Notes: generated from the letters alone by a model not told the origin. A stretch of 64,000 nt of DNA from Jeotgalibacillus marinus (GCF_040801915.1 NZ_JBFMIA010000006.1:62001-126000), one strand, 5' to 3'. Numbered from the stretch's first letter, positions 1-7,455 are shown. Program-made: numbers and translations.

Positions 1-1
1 T

Positions 2-244
2 ACGATGATTCCTCATGGAAGTGATAAAGAGGTGTTATCCTCTGTCATTTCAATTATTCATCTTTCAAATCCTATACTTTGGAATGATAAAAAGGTAAGT
101 ATTTTATTTTTACTTGCTTTAAAGGGAGATGAAATAGAAAGACGTGAGCTGTTTCGAGAGTTGCTGTCAATTTGTGAAGACAAAAAGCTTCTTCAACACA
201 TGAGGAACGTAGATAGTGCAAAGGAACTCTTGGACCTTTTGTGA
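2..244 (+). CDS. C-terminal end of a PTS-regulated activator (ManR-like), partial
   Basis: The gene enters from the left edge, so only its last 80 or so residues are visible. They match a PTS EIIA domain of the fructose/mannitol type: a phospho-accepting His in the motif PHGS is followed by the usual ILFLLAL strand and a closing LLDLL helix. Such a domain at the end of a regulator is typical of PRD-containing activators such as ManR or LicR. The next genes are an EIIBC, an EIIA and manA, so a ManR-like role in mannose or a related hexose is inferred. The DNA-binding and PRD domains lie outside the window. A stand-alone EIIA is possible, but one is already present at 1820-2275. Confidence 0.6.
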   Translation, partial: TMIPHGSDKEVLSSVISIIHLSNPILWNDKKVSILFLLALKGDEIERRELFRELLSICEDKKLLQHMRNVDSAKELLDLL

Positions 245-296
245 TGCGAATGTTTTTGGAGTTAAGCTGACTCATCACTTGATTGCTATGTTATTT

Positions 297-310
297 TGAA
301 AACGCTATCG
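297..310 (+). promoter_or_regulatory. cre site (CcpA operator) ahead of the PTS operon
   Basis: TGAAAACGCTATCG matches the Bacillus cre consensus TGWAANCGNTNWCA at 13 of 14 positions; only the last base differs. It lies about 110 bases upstream of the EIIBC start, where carbon catabolite repression of a sugar PTS would act. A small dyad, CCGT-TTAAT-ACGG, follows at 318-330 and may be an activator site. Confidence 0.6.
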
Positions 311-418
311 ATTTTTGCCGTTTAATACGGTAATAAAACGAATTTATCTTCTTTCTTGTTATTGTATTCTAGATATATAGAAAACAGTAAATCATTAAGA
401 AAGAGGATGGTGTCAATT

Positions 419-1816
419 ATGAAGTTAGTAGCTGTTACTTCTTGTCCTGTTGGAATCGCTCATACGTATATGGCTGCAGAGAAGTTACAAAAGACAGCCG
501 AGGAGTTTGGCTTTGAGATAAAAGTAGAAACTCAAGGGTCTGTGGGGATCGAAAATGGATTAACAGAAGAAGATATTCAAAAAGCTGATGGTGTCATTAT
601 CGCTGCCGACAAAGGGATCGATATGAGCCGATTTGCAGGAAAGAAATTAATTGAAACGACGACAAAGGAAGCACTTAAAAATTCGAAATCGTTAATTGAA
701 CAGTTTAAGACTGGAAATGTTGAAGTTTATGGAACATCAAATGATGCTGTAAAAGTAGAAAAAAAAGAACGTAAATCAGCTCAAAATCCGATTTATAAAC
801 ATTTAATGAATGGTGTCTCTTATATGATTCCATTTGTTGTCCTTGGTGGTTTATTAATCGCCATTGCATTAGCTTTTGGCGGAGATCCAACTGGAGATGG
901 GTTAGCGGTTGTTGAAGGGTCTATTTGGGAAAAGATTCTTGATGTAGGTAGCGCTGGATTCTTATTTATGGTGCCAATTTTAGCTGGATTTATTGCTTAT
1001 AGTATTGCAGATCGTCCTGGTCTTGCTCCTGGTATGATCGGTGGTTACATTGCAGCAAATGGAAGCTTTTATAATAGTGAAGCAGGTGCAGGGTTTCTTG
1101 GTGGAATTGTTGCTGGATTTTTAGCAGGTTATGTTGTTCTTTGGATTAAAAAATGGAAAGTACCAACTATGATTCAACCGATCATGCCGGTTCTCATTAT
1201 ACCAATTGTTTCAACTCTTATTGTCGCTTCTTTATTCATTTGGGTCATTGGTGCACCGTTTGCATCGATCATGACAGGTTTAACTTCTTTCTTAGATAGT
1301 ATGTCTGGTTCTAGTACGGTGTTATTAGCATTAATTCTAGGCGCAATGATTTCATTTGATATGGGTGGCCCTGTAAATAAAGTAGCGTTTCTGTTTGGTA
1401 GTAGTATGATTCAAGCAGGGAACACTGAAATTATGGGTGCGATTGCGGTTGCTATCTGTATTCCTCCGATTGGAATGGGTCTTGCAACGATGATCAATAA
1501 AAAGAAATACGAAAAAGAAGAGATTGATGCAGGGAAAGCAGCTTTCACAATGGGGTTTGTAGGAATTACTGAGGGAGCTATTCCATTTGCCGCTAAAGAT
1601 CCCCTACGTGTTATTCCAAGTATTATGGCTGGTTCAATGGTAGGTGCAGTGATTGCTATGCTAGGTCATGTAGGTAACAGTGTACCGCATGGAGGACCAG
1701 TAGTAGCCGCATTAGGTGCGGTGAGCAATTGGGGATGGTTCTTGATTGCCATTGCAGTTGGTGTTCTTGTAACCGCAATAATGGTTAACTTACTAAAGAA
1801 AAACGTTGAGGTGTAG
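419..1816 (+). CDS. PTS fructose/mannose-family EIIBC permease
   Basis: Membrane component that takes up and phosphorylates a hexose. Residues 1-100 form the EIIB domain, which carries the phosphocysteine in SCPVGIAHTYMAAE (Cys9). A charged linker of about 20 residues follows, then the EIIC channel domain from about residue 122 with repeated hydrophobic spans and the family motif GITEGAIPF. There is no EIIA domain; that is encoded separately by the next gene, 3 bases downstream. I chose the ATG at 419 because it follows AGAGGATGG and matches the family N-terminus; an upstream in-frame start at 356 lacks a ribosome binding site. The neighbouring manA suggests mannose, but fructose or another hexose cannot be excluded from sequence alone. 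Confidence 0.85.
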   Translation: MKLVAVTSCPVGIAHTYMAAEKLQKTAEEFGFEIKVETQGSVGIENGLTEEDIQKADGVIIAADKGIDMSRFAGKKLIETTTKEALKNSKSLIEQFKTGNVEVYGTSNDAVKVEKKERKSAQNPIYKHLMNGVSYMIPFVVLGGLLIAIALAFGGDPTGDGLAVVEGSIWEKILDVGSAGFLFMVPILAGFIAYSIADRPGLAPGMIGGYIAANGSFYNSEAGAGFLGGIVAGFLAGYVVLWIKKWKVPTMIQPIMPVLIIPIVSTLIVASLFIWVIGAPFASIMTGLTSFLDSMSGSSTVLLALILGAMISFDMGGPVNKVAFLFGSSMIQAGNTEIMGAIAVAICIPPIGMGLATMINKKKYEKEEIDAGKAAFTMGFVGITEGAIPFAAKDPLRVIPSIMAGSMVGAVIAMLGHVGNSVPHGGPVVAALGAVSNWGWFLIAIAVGVLVTAIMVNLLKKNVEV

Positions 1817-1819
1817 AAA

Positions 1820-2275
1820 ATGAAATTGATTGATTTAGTAACGGAAGACTTAATTTTACTAGAAACAACGGGAGATACAAAGGAACAAATCGTCAGTGAA
1901 ATGGTTGAGTTAATCGATAACAACAATGGTTTACTAGATAAAAATTTATATGAAAAAGCTGTCTTTGATAGAGAAGCGATTAGCACGACAGGAATCGGCT
2001 TCGGGGTTGCTGTTCCTCATGGAAAATCAGAAGGTGTGACAAAAGCAACGGTAGCTTTTGCAAAACATCGTGCTGGAGTTGATTGGCAGAGTTTAGACGA
2101 TGAACCTGTTCATTTAATCTTTTTAATAGCGGTTCCAACATCAAGTGCGGGAGACGATCATTTGAAAATTTTACAACTTCTTTCTAGAAAGTTAATCCAT
2201 GACGAGTTCCGAGAGGGATTATTGGAAGCTACTACGAAAGAACAAGTACTAGAAATATTAAAAACAGTCGAATAA
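1820..2275 (+). CDS. PTS fructose/mannose-family EIIA protein
   Basis: Soluble phosphotransfer subunit of 151 residues that passes phosphate from HPr to the EIIB domain encoded just upstream. The phosphorylated His is His67 in GIGFGVAVPHGKS, the standard EIIA type 2 signature. The length is normal for a single-domain EIIA of this family. The start lies 3 bases after the EIIBC stop, so the two genes form one operon and are probably translated together. A strong hairpin with a T run follows directly, so the operon ends here. In B. subtilis ManP the three domains are fused; here EIIA is a separate polypeptide. Confidence 0.9.
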   Translation: MKLIDLVTEDLILLETTGDTKEQIVSEMVELIDNNNGLLDKNLYEKAVFDREAISTTGIGFGVAVPHGKSEGVTKATVAFAKHRAGVDWQSLDDEPVHLIFLIAVPTSSAGDDHLKILQLLSRKLIHDEFREGLLEATTKEQVLEILKTVE

Positions 2276-2285
2276 TATAGTTGAA

Positions 2286-2332
2286 GGGTGATAGGCGCTT
2301 GTCAAATGACAGGCGCTTATCACCCTCTTTTT
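2286..2332. terminator. Bidirectional terminator between the PTS operon and manA
   Basis: An 18-bp stem (2286-2303 with 2308-2325) with a 4-base loop and G-U pairs is followed by a T run. It sits between the convergent EIIA gene and manA, ends against the manA stop codon, and can serve both. Confidence 0.85.
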
Positions 2333-3284
2333 ATGGATGAGATACAATCAATTGAATATTACCAGTGATTTCGAGTTCTCCTAAATCATTAGGTAAAATG
2401 AAATGATCTCCTTTGTGTAGATCGAATGTCCCTTGTTGTGTGGTAATCGTTCCTTCACCTTCAATCACGCTTACTAGCATGTATGGTTGATCTTGTTGGA
2501 ACACCGCATTACCATTGATATCCCACTTATAAACGGAGAAGTAGGTTGCTTCTACATATGTGGTAACGGTGCCACCATTGATATCTTCCTTTGTTGGTAA
2601 AGTTGGCGAATCTTGATGTGGGATGGTCGTTACATCAATTGATTTTTCTAAGTGAAGCTCGCGTTTTTGACCATCATTGCCAACTCGATCATAATCATAC
2701 ACGCGATAGGTCGTATCTGAACTTTGTTGTGTTTCTAAGATAAGCACACCCGAGCAAAGGGCATGGATCGTGCCACTTGGGACGTAAAAGAAGTCACCAG
2801 GCTTTACTTTCACTCTTTTTAAGAGCGTATTCCACTCATGATTGTTTATCGCAGAAATGAATTCTTCTTTTGTTTGGGCATTATGACCAAAGATGATTTC
2901 AGCCCCTTCTGCGCAATCAATCACGTACCAACATTCGGTTTTTCCAAGTTCTCCATTCTCGTGTTCTTTCGCATAAGTATCATCTGGATGAACTTGTACG
3001 GATAAATCATTACTAGCATCTAAAATTTTTGTTAATAACGGAAAAACTTCCCCGGATGAATGTCCAAATAATTCTTTGTGATTCTTCCATAACTCTGCAA
3101 GTGTTTTTCCTTTATATTCGCCTTCTATTACAGTACTAGGACCGTTCGGATGAGCGGAAATGGCCCAGCATTCCCCTGTGTGATCAGAAGGAATCTCATA
3201 ACCAAAGCGGTCTCTTAATTGTGTACCTCCCCAAATGCGTTCTTGGAAAATAGGTTGTAAAAATATAGGTGCTCTATTCAACAT
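2331..3284 (-). CDS. manA: Mannose-6-phosphate isomerase, class I
   Basis: Interconverts mannose 6-phosphate and fructose 6-phosphate, feeding sugar imported by the adjacent PTS into glycolysis. The 317-residue length fits short Bacillus ManA enzymes. The N-terminus APIFLQPIFQERIWGGTQL is typical. Zinc ligands are visible in VQVHPDD and in the Glu of TECWYVID, and the cupin core continues with PSGTIHAL. An in-frame GTG lies two codons upstream, but the ATG at 3284 has AGGAG at the right distance. The gene is convergent with the PTS operon, so it is expressed from its own promoter. Two near-identical 13-base repeats lie upstream at 3349-3381 and may belong to its control region. Confidence 0.93.
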   Translation of the reverse strand: MLNRAPIFLQPIFQERIWGGTQLRDRFGYEIPSDHTGECWAISAHPNGPSTVIEGEYKGKTLAELWKNHKELFGHSSGEVFPLLTKILDASNDLSVQVHPDDTYAKEHENGELGKTECWYVIDCAEGAEIIFGHNAQTKEEFISAINNHEWNTLLKRVKVKPGDFFYVPSGTIHALCSGVLILETQQSSDTTYRVYDYDRVGNDGQKRELHLEKSIDVTTIPHQDSPTLPTKEDINGGTVTTYVEATYFSVYKWDINGNAVFQQDQPYMLVSVIEGEGTITTQQGTFDLHKGDHFILPNDLGELEITGNIQLIVSHP

Positions 3285-3348
3285 TATCACTCCTAAATAA
3301 GAAAAGTTCCTCCTTTATTATTTTGGAAAAATGACATGAAGTCAAATG

Positions 3349-3381
3349 TAAAACCGTAATGGATCAGATAAAACCCTAATG
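3349..3381. repeat. Pair of 13-base direct repeats upstream of manA
   Basis: TAAAACCGTAATG (from 3349) and TAAAACCCTAATG (from 3369) differ at one base and are spaced exactly 20 bases apart, about two helical turns. They lie 65-97 bases upstream of the manA start. A regulator site is a guess. Confidence 0.35.
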
Positions 3382-3503
3382 ATGGACGATAAACTGAATC
3401 TATTAGTTAAAGAGGCTACCCTTTGGTTCTTCCACCCTTACATGATATGGATGTTTATATGACGGTTGACCCGGATACTTATAGGTTATTTCGAAAAGGA
3501 GAG

Positions 3504-3686
3504 ATGAAAGTTAAAACAGTATATAAAATTATAGGAGGATTCGTTGTTTTTGTCGGTTTTGGATTTGGAACGTTTGTTTACTTAGATCATCATTTCAATA
3601 AAGAATCAGTACCGAGTGCAGAAGATATTGCGAGTAATAACAACCGTTCTAACACTGCAACGTATATGTCTCATGAGGATGAATGA
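3504..3686 (+). CDS. Small single-span membrane protein, hypothetical
   Basis: A 60-residue protein with a basic start (MKVKTVYK), one hydrophobic segment at about residues 8-28 rich in Gly, Phe and Val, and a polar acidic tail ending SHEDE. I do not recognise a family. The open frame extends upstream to 3423 with in-frame ATGs at 3447 and 3459. I prefer 3504 because AAAGGAGAG directly precedes it and the membrane segment then sits at the N-terminus, though the spacing is short. It may be transcribed with the 35-residue ORF at 3723, which follows 36 bases later. Confidence 0.4.
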   Translation: MKVKTVYKIIGGFVVFVGFGFGTFVYLDHHFNKESVPSAEDIASNNNRSNTATYMSHEDE

Positions 3687-3722
3687 TTATCGTTCTAAAC
3701 GTTCAAGGAGGATATTAACCCT

Positions 3723-3830
3723 ATGTTAATCGATGATAAAGACATTACCGATGAACAGGTTTTAAAAGCTATTCATGGAATGTCCCATCAAAAGGTTCGA
3801 TCAGAAGAAAATTTGATAGCATATTATTAA
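3723..3830 (+). CDS. 35-residue ORF with a strong ribosome binding site
   Basis: The peptide begins MLIDDKDITDEQVLKAIHG and is hydrophilic. It is preceded by AAGGAGGATATT, a strong Shine-Dalgarno sequence about 10 bases before the ATG. No known family is recognised. It may be a real small protein or the surviving 5' end of a truncated gene. Confidence 0.35.
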   Translation: MLIDDKDITDEQVLKAIHGMSHQKVRSEENLIAYY

Positions 3831-3996
3831 CATAGGATCGTGTAAATTTTCTACACATTGAATTCTATACGAGTTTCTGTACGATTCACCCCCTTTTTAT
3901 CCCCCTTTTTTTTAAAATAATATCGATAGTATAGAAAACCTTCTATCCAATAGAGACAGTACCAGTAAGGTAAGTTTTTCCTAATTTCGCAGTATC

Positions 3997-4488
3997 CTAT
4001 ATATAGTTGTTATAGGCTATAATGAATAATTTCTGAATTACTAATAAGAAAGCTTGGACACCAAAAACACCTACATTAAATAAAACAAAATCTTTTAACT
4101 TCAACTTCATAATCACCGAAAATAGAATAGCAAAAACTAACGGTGTAATATATTTCAGATTTTGAAGTGTATATATAAGCGTTTCATCAAATAAGAGAAG
4201 TAGGTATAAGGCTAAAAACAGGATTTGATTAACAATAAAAATACTGTTAAGAACTTTCTCTTGATTTTGTTCATAGTCAAGATCAAAAGAAGTTAAATGT
4301 CTAAGTATAAAATTAAATAAAATATTAACAAACATAATCAAAATCAGCATGGAAAAAAAGAACGCGAAAACTGTGATGATTAAGTTTTGAAATGTAGCTT
4401 CTAGATCAAATAAGTCTTTAACTTCTACCAAGATTAAGATGTTAATGGCTAGTAATGACAAAAGATTTATTAAAGTGATCTTTTTCAT
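3997..4488 (-). CDS. Membrane protein of the circular bacteriocin cluster (possible immunity/export factor)
   Basis: Last gene of the cluster, 163 residues, with about four to five hydrophobic spans and a short basic N-terminus. It overlaps the ATPase gene by 4 bases (ATGA), so translation is coupled. Circular bacteriocin operons usually end with small hydrophobic proteins for immunity or assisting export; known dedicated immunity proteins (for example CirE) are much shorter. No shorter immunity ORF is seen in the cluster, so this protein is the best candidate by position. That is inference; I recognise no diagnostic motif. Confidence 0.6.
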   Translation of the reverse strand: MKKITLINLLSLLAINILILVEVKDLFDLEATFQNLIITVFAFFFSMLILIMFVNILFNFILRHLTSFDLDYEQNQEKVLNSIFIVNQILFLALYLLLLFDETLIYTLQNLKYITPLVFAILFSVIMKLKLKDFVLFNVGVFGVQAFLLVIQKLFIIAYNNYI

Positions 4489-5078
4489 AGTGAGATTCTC
4501 TCGAATCTCACATTAAGATTCTCTTCTAATATGTACTCTTTATGATTAATCAACATAACAAGAGAATCGGATTTTAAAATTTTCTCTCTTAAAATAGAAC
4601 AAGTATCCATATCTAAATGCTCAAATGGCTCATCCATAAACAAACAGTCCCAATCGTAATCTGTAAACAATGGGGAGATGATGATTTTTTGAATGGTTCC
4701 TTTTGATAGATTTTTACAAAGCGTATTTTTATGATCCTGCAAAGATAAAGTAGATAAAATCTTATCAATATTGATTTTATCATCTGGTATTTTAATCATT
4801 TTTTTTAGATAAAACTCTATAAAATCCCCGAGATTTAAGTATGGTTCGTAAAACGGCGTTGACGGAATAAAAAGGGTTTTTCTTTTATCATATTCTAATG
4901 TGACTTTGCCATTTTTGGTTTTCAAAATTCCCAAAAGAATTTTCAGTAATGTAGTTTTCCCTGTCCCGTTTTTCCCCTGCAACAAATACTTCTTCTTATG
5001 TGTTAAGGATAAACTGAAGTTCTTAAAAACATAACTTCCTTCTTTGTAAAAGAAATCAACGTTGCTTAGTTCAATCAA
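4485..5078 (-). CDS. ABC transporter ATPase of the circular bacteriocin cluster
   Basis: A 197-residue single ABC domain. Walker A is GKNGTGKTT at about residues 35-43, the signature is LSKGT (a variant of LSGGQ), Walker B is LFMDEP, and the switch His is in LINHKE. It should pair with the membrane proteins of the cluster to export the bacteriocin or protect the producer; CirD in circularin A and AcnD in amylocyclicin hold this position. It overlaps both neighbours by 4 bases. The nucleotide-binding motifs are certain; the substrate is inferred from context. Confidence 0.85.
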   Translation of the reverse strand: MIELSNVDFFYKEGSYVFKNFSLSLTHKKKYLLQGKNGTGKTTLLKILLGILKTKNGKVTLEYDKRKTLFIPSTPFYEPYLNLGDFIEFYLKKMIKIPDDKINIDKILSTLSLQDHKNTLCKNLSKGTIQKIIISPLFTDYDWDCLFMDEPFEHLDMDTCSILREKILKSDSLVMLINHKEYILEENLNVRFERISL

Positions 5079-5590
5079 AGAAATAATCCCCTTTCAGCAG
5101 TTTCAATAATTGCAGACACCAATAATAAAATTAATGATAGGATAATCAAAACAAATATATGTTTGTGTTTGTCTTTATTTTCATTATTTTTATTTTTAAT
5201 AATAAATGTGCGGAATAGCAACCAAGATAAATAAACCCATATTGTCATAGCATAAAATTCCACAAAAAAATGTGGTAAAAAGAGCTGAATAAGGTCTACT
5301 GCTTCGTTGTTTGTCAGAAAAACCTTTACGGAGAAAGTAGTGATATATATGTCAAGTAAAAATTTCCCTGCTCCCAATATAGGTATAACATACGGAATAA
5401 CCGCAATAAAGTTATTAATAAATATTCCACTTGCGTCATGCAATAAACTTCCATGTTCATTAAATTCTTCCAAGGAGGAATTTTCCGGTATTGTTTTATC
5501 ACTTATTAAAAAGATAAAACATAAAAATATCAGGATGTTAATTAAAAATAATATATTGATATGTTTTAGTAATGTTTTAATAATAATCAC
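5075..5590 (-). CDS. SpoIIM-like (DUF95) membrane protein of the circular bacteriocin cluster
   Basis: A 171-residue membrane protein with about four spans. The central stretch, with NNFIAVIPYVIPILGAG and PHFFVEFYAM, resembles the stage II sporulation protein M/DUF95 family. A SpoIIM-like protein is a hallmark of circular bacteriocin loci (CirC, UblC and AcnC are comparable), where it is thought to help maturation or secretion. The gene starts with GTG at 5590, overlapping the upstream stop codon by 4 bases. It is not the sporulation gene spoIIM itself, judging by length, context and partner ATPase. Confidence 0.75.
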   Translation of the reverse strand: MIIIKTLLKHINILFLINILIFLCFIFLISDKTIPENSSLEEFNEHGSLLHDASGIFINNFIAVIPYVIPILGAGKFLLDIYITTFSVKVFLTNNEAVDLIQLFLPHFFVEFYAMTIWVYLSWLLFRTFIIKNKNNENKDKHKHIFVLIILSLILLLVSAIIETAERGLFL

Positions 5591-6597
5591 CTAACAAGAA
5601 AGACATTTATTACAACAAAGATAAAGAATATTTCGATTACCACAAAATAAAGAAAAAAGTTTTTTTGACTTATATAAGCTTCATACATTACTGTTTTGTA
5701 ATTTAGGTAAAGTAAAACAATATAACCTACCACTAAATTTATCATGTAATAAAAAATAGCGATTGTCTCAAATTGCACTTTAAACAAAAAGAGAATGACT
5801 AAAATAGCTATACCTAAATATAATGGGTATGTTCGCTTAAATAAGACAGATTTATTCCAGGTGATAAAAAAAGGTGTTTTCAAATACTTATACATGAAGA
5901 AAAGTTGTTTATAATCAGAATCAAGGATGATTAACTCTGAGTATATAAAGAGATTTGCTATTAAATATAATAATGGTAAGTTAACTACCACATAATTAGG
6001 TACTGCACCTAACTGTAACCAATTTTCAGACACGGAAAACAACAGTATTCCAAATACTAATAAGGTTATAAGATACTTAACTACCCCAGAAATTTTCAGT
6101 TGTCCTTTAGTTACATAGTGGATATAAAAAACATTGATAGATAAACCTACTACAAACAATAGGATGGGAGCTAATAAGCTTTCAATGGTCAATAGTTTAA
6201 TAATTGTGCTATGGATAATTATCACTTCAAACAAAAGAATACTAATCAAAATATAATATTTTTCTTTGATGTAAAAAAACAAAAAGGAATTTTTACTTCC
6301 GTAAAATGCATAAAAATCGTTTTTAAATATATGGATAATATTTTTATTACCACTAATCAGTGTTATTAAGAGAATGATATTTACTGGATTAATAGAAATG
6401 GAAAACACGTTTATATTTAACAAGTGAACTAAAGTTAAAATCTGTATCGGATAGAAAAAATAAAATAATAGTAAAAGTACTATAAAAAGGACAGACAGGT
6501 ATTTTATAAACAATAAATTTGTCTTAGAATCGATATCTAGACTTTTTAGTGAGTTTTTAAATTCCGCTGATTTGATATTTGTAATTGTTTTTATCAT
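5587..6597 (-). CDS. Large multi-span membrane protein of the circular bacteriocin cluster
   Basis: A 336-residue, very hydrophobic protein with roughly 8-10 membrane segments, rich in Ile, Leu, Phe and Tyr. It is the first gene after the precursor and starts from an ATG with AGAGG upstream. A large polytopic protein in this place is found in circularin A, uberolysin and amylocyclicin loci, where it is required for production and is a candidate for joining the peptide ends. I see no catalytic motif, so the role is inferred from synteny. It overlaps the SpoIIM-like gene by 4 bases and lies behind a hairpin that may lower its expression relative to the precursor. Confidence 0.65.
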   Translation of the reverse strand: MIKTITNIKSAEFKNSLKSLDIDSKTNLLFIKYLSVLFIVLLLLFYFFYPIQILTLVHLLNINVFSISINPVNIILLITLISGNKNIIHIFKNDFYAFYGSKNSFLFFYIKEKYYILISILLFEVIIIHSTIIKLLTIESLLAPILLFVVGLSINVFYIHYVTKGQLKISGVVKYLITLLVFGILLFSVSENWLQLGAVPNYVVVNLPLLYLIANLFIYSELIILDSDYKQLFFMYKYLKTPFFITWNKSVLFKRTYPLYLGIAILVILFLFKVQFETIAIFYYMINLVVGYIVLLYLNYKTVMYEAYISQKNFFLYFVVIEIFFIFVVINVFLVR

Positions 6598-6631
6598 TTG
6601 TTTACCTCTACTAATCTCAATACTGTATGAC

Positions 6632-6671
6632 TAAATAGAGGGGATCTCTAAAAAGAAATCACCCCTATTTA
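6632..6671 (-). promoter_or_regulatory. Long hairpin between bacteriocin precursor and processing genes
   Basis: On the minus strand the arms TAAATAGGGGTGATTTC and GAGATCCCCTCTATTTA pair over 16 of 17 positions (two G-U pairs) around a short T-rich loop. No T run follows, so it is not a normal terminator. It may act as an mRNA stabiliser or partial terminator that raises precursor mRNA over the downstream genes. Confidence 0.6.
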
Positions 6672-6699
6672 AAATTATGAGTATTTTACATATGAATGA

Positions 6700-6981
6700 T
6701 TACCAAGTTGTCGCGTAACCTGTACCGAATTTTGCAATGACTTGTTTAGCAGTAATTACTAGTGCCGTAGAAACAACGCCATAGCCTACGATGACACCTA
6801 ATAAACTAACAATAGTAGCAATCGTACTATAAGTATCAATAGTAGTAATGATTACACCTGCTACAGCAGTAGAAATACCAAGGTTAGCCGCTAATAAAGG
6901 AAAAGATACGACTAATAAAGCCAAAGCCATTGATACACCTAAAACGTAAACCATTTGCTTTTTGTTTGAAGTAAGAGACAT
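6700..6981 (-). CDS. Circular bacteriocin precursor (amylocyclicin/uberolysin type)
   Basis: The 93-residue precursor has a 29-residue leader (MSLTSNKKQMVYVLG at its start, then a hydrophobic run ending SFPL) and a predicted 64-residue mature peptide from Leu30 to Trp93. The mature start LAANLGISTAV and end GYATTW line up with the start (LASTLGISTAA) and end (KYAAAW) of amylocyclicin, which is also 64 residues and is closed by a Leu-Trp head-to-tail bond. These peptides fold into a compact helical bundle and permeabilise Gram-positive membranes. The predicted mature peptide has only Asp49, Lys79 and Lys84 as charged side chains, fewer lysines than amylocyclicin. The start has AAAGGGGGG upstream. 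The downstream genes are the expected machinery. The cleavage position is by analogy. Confidence 0.9.
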   Translation of the reverse strand: MSLTSNKKQMVYVLGVSMALALLVVSFPLLAANLGISTAVAGVIITTIDTYSTIATIVSLLGVIVGYGVVSTALVITAKQVIAKFGTGYATTW

Positions 6982-7006
6982 TAGATTTCCCCCCTTTCAT
7001 ATATTA

Positions 7007-7046
7007 GGATACTCATAACTATGTAAGATAATGGGTATCCTGTCAA
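7007..7046 (-). promoter_or_regulatory. Bacteriocin promoter with inverted-repeat operator
   Basis: On the minus strand a perfect -35 box TTGACA (7046-7041) is followed 17 bases later by CATAGT (7023-7018), about 37 bases upstream of the precursor start. Inverted repeats of 10 bp with one mismatch, GGATACTCAT (7007-7016) and ATGGGTATCC (7031-7040), flank the -10 box and abut the -35 box. This is a good candidate operator. No regulator gene is present in the cluster. Confidence 0.6.
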
Positions 7047-7164
7047 TACTATATATGGAATTTTTGGATTTATTTGTTTTTTGAAATTCAAGTGAACCTG
7101 TTATCTTGGATTGAATAGAGATCAACCCACTATGATTTACAAGACTATTAGGAGGAATGAACCT

Positions 7165-7365
7165 ATGGTAAAAGAAGATGAAACGCTAGAGCAACTATGT
7201 GATCGAATAACCGAAGATAACCGACACGAATTTATTGAATGTGGCGAAGTTGGTAAGGAACGTGATCCATCTACCGATCAAAAGGATAACAGGGACAAAC
7301 CTTTAGAAAAAGACTTATTCAGAAAAATCGAACCAAACGAACACCATGAGGACAAATACTATTAG
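7165..7365 (+). CDS. MazE antitoxin C-terminal-like fragment, 66 residues
   Basis: The peptide contains TLEQLCDRITEDNRHEF followed by GEVGKE, which resembles the toxin-binding tail of MazE-type antitoxins of Firmicutes (typically ITPENxHEE...GxxVGKE). The N-terminal AbrB-like DNA-binding fold is missing, and the protein goes on into a highly charged tail rich in Asp, Lys and Glu. The ATG at 7165 has AGGAGGAATG upstream, so it can be translated as it stands. No MazF-like toxin gene lies beside it. It may be a decaying antitoxin or a free anti-toxin peptide. The match is by eye and short. Confidence 0.45.
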   Translation: MVKEDETLEQLCDRITEDNRHEFIECGEVGKERDPSTDQKDNRDKPLEKDLFRKIEPNEHHEDKYY

Positions 7366-7455
7366 TATATTTATCATTTAAAACTACACACAAGCGAACC
7401 AGTGCGTTATTTTGGCTATCTACAATAAGTGCAGTTATATTCGAATGAACTGTGT

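Noticed and set aside
5075..5590. Sporulation gene spoIIM
   Set aside because: The protein is SpoIIM-like, but it is coupled to an ABC ATPase and a circular bacteriocin precursor, so the bacteriocin role fits better.
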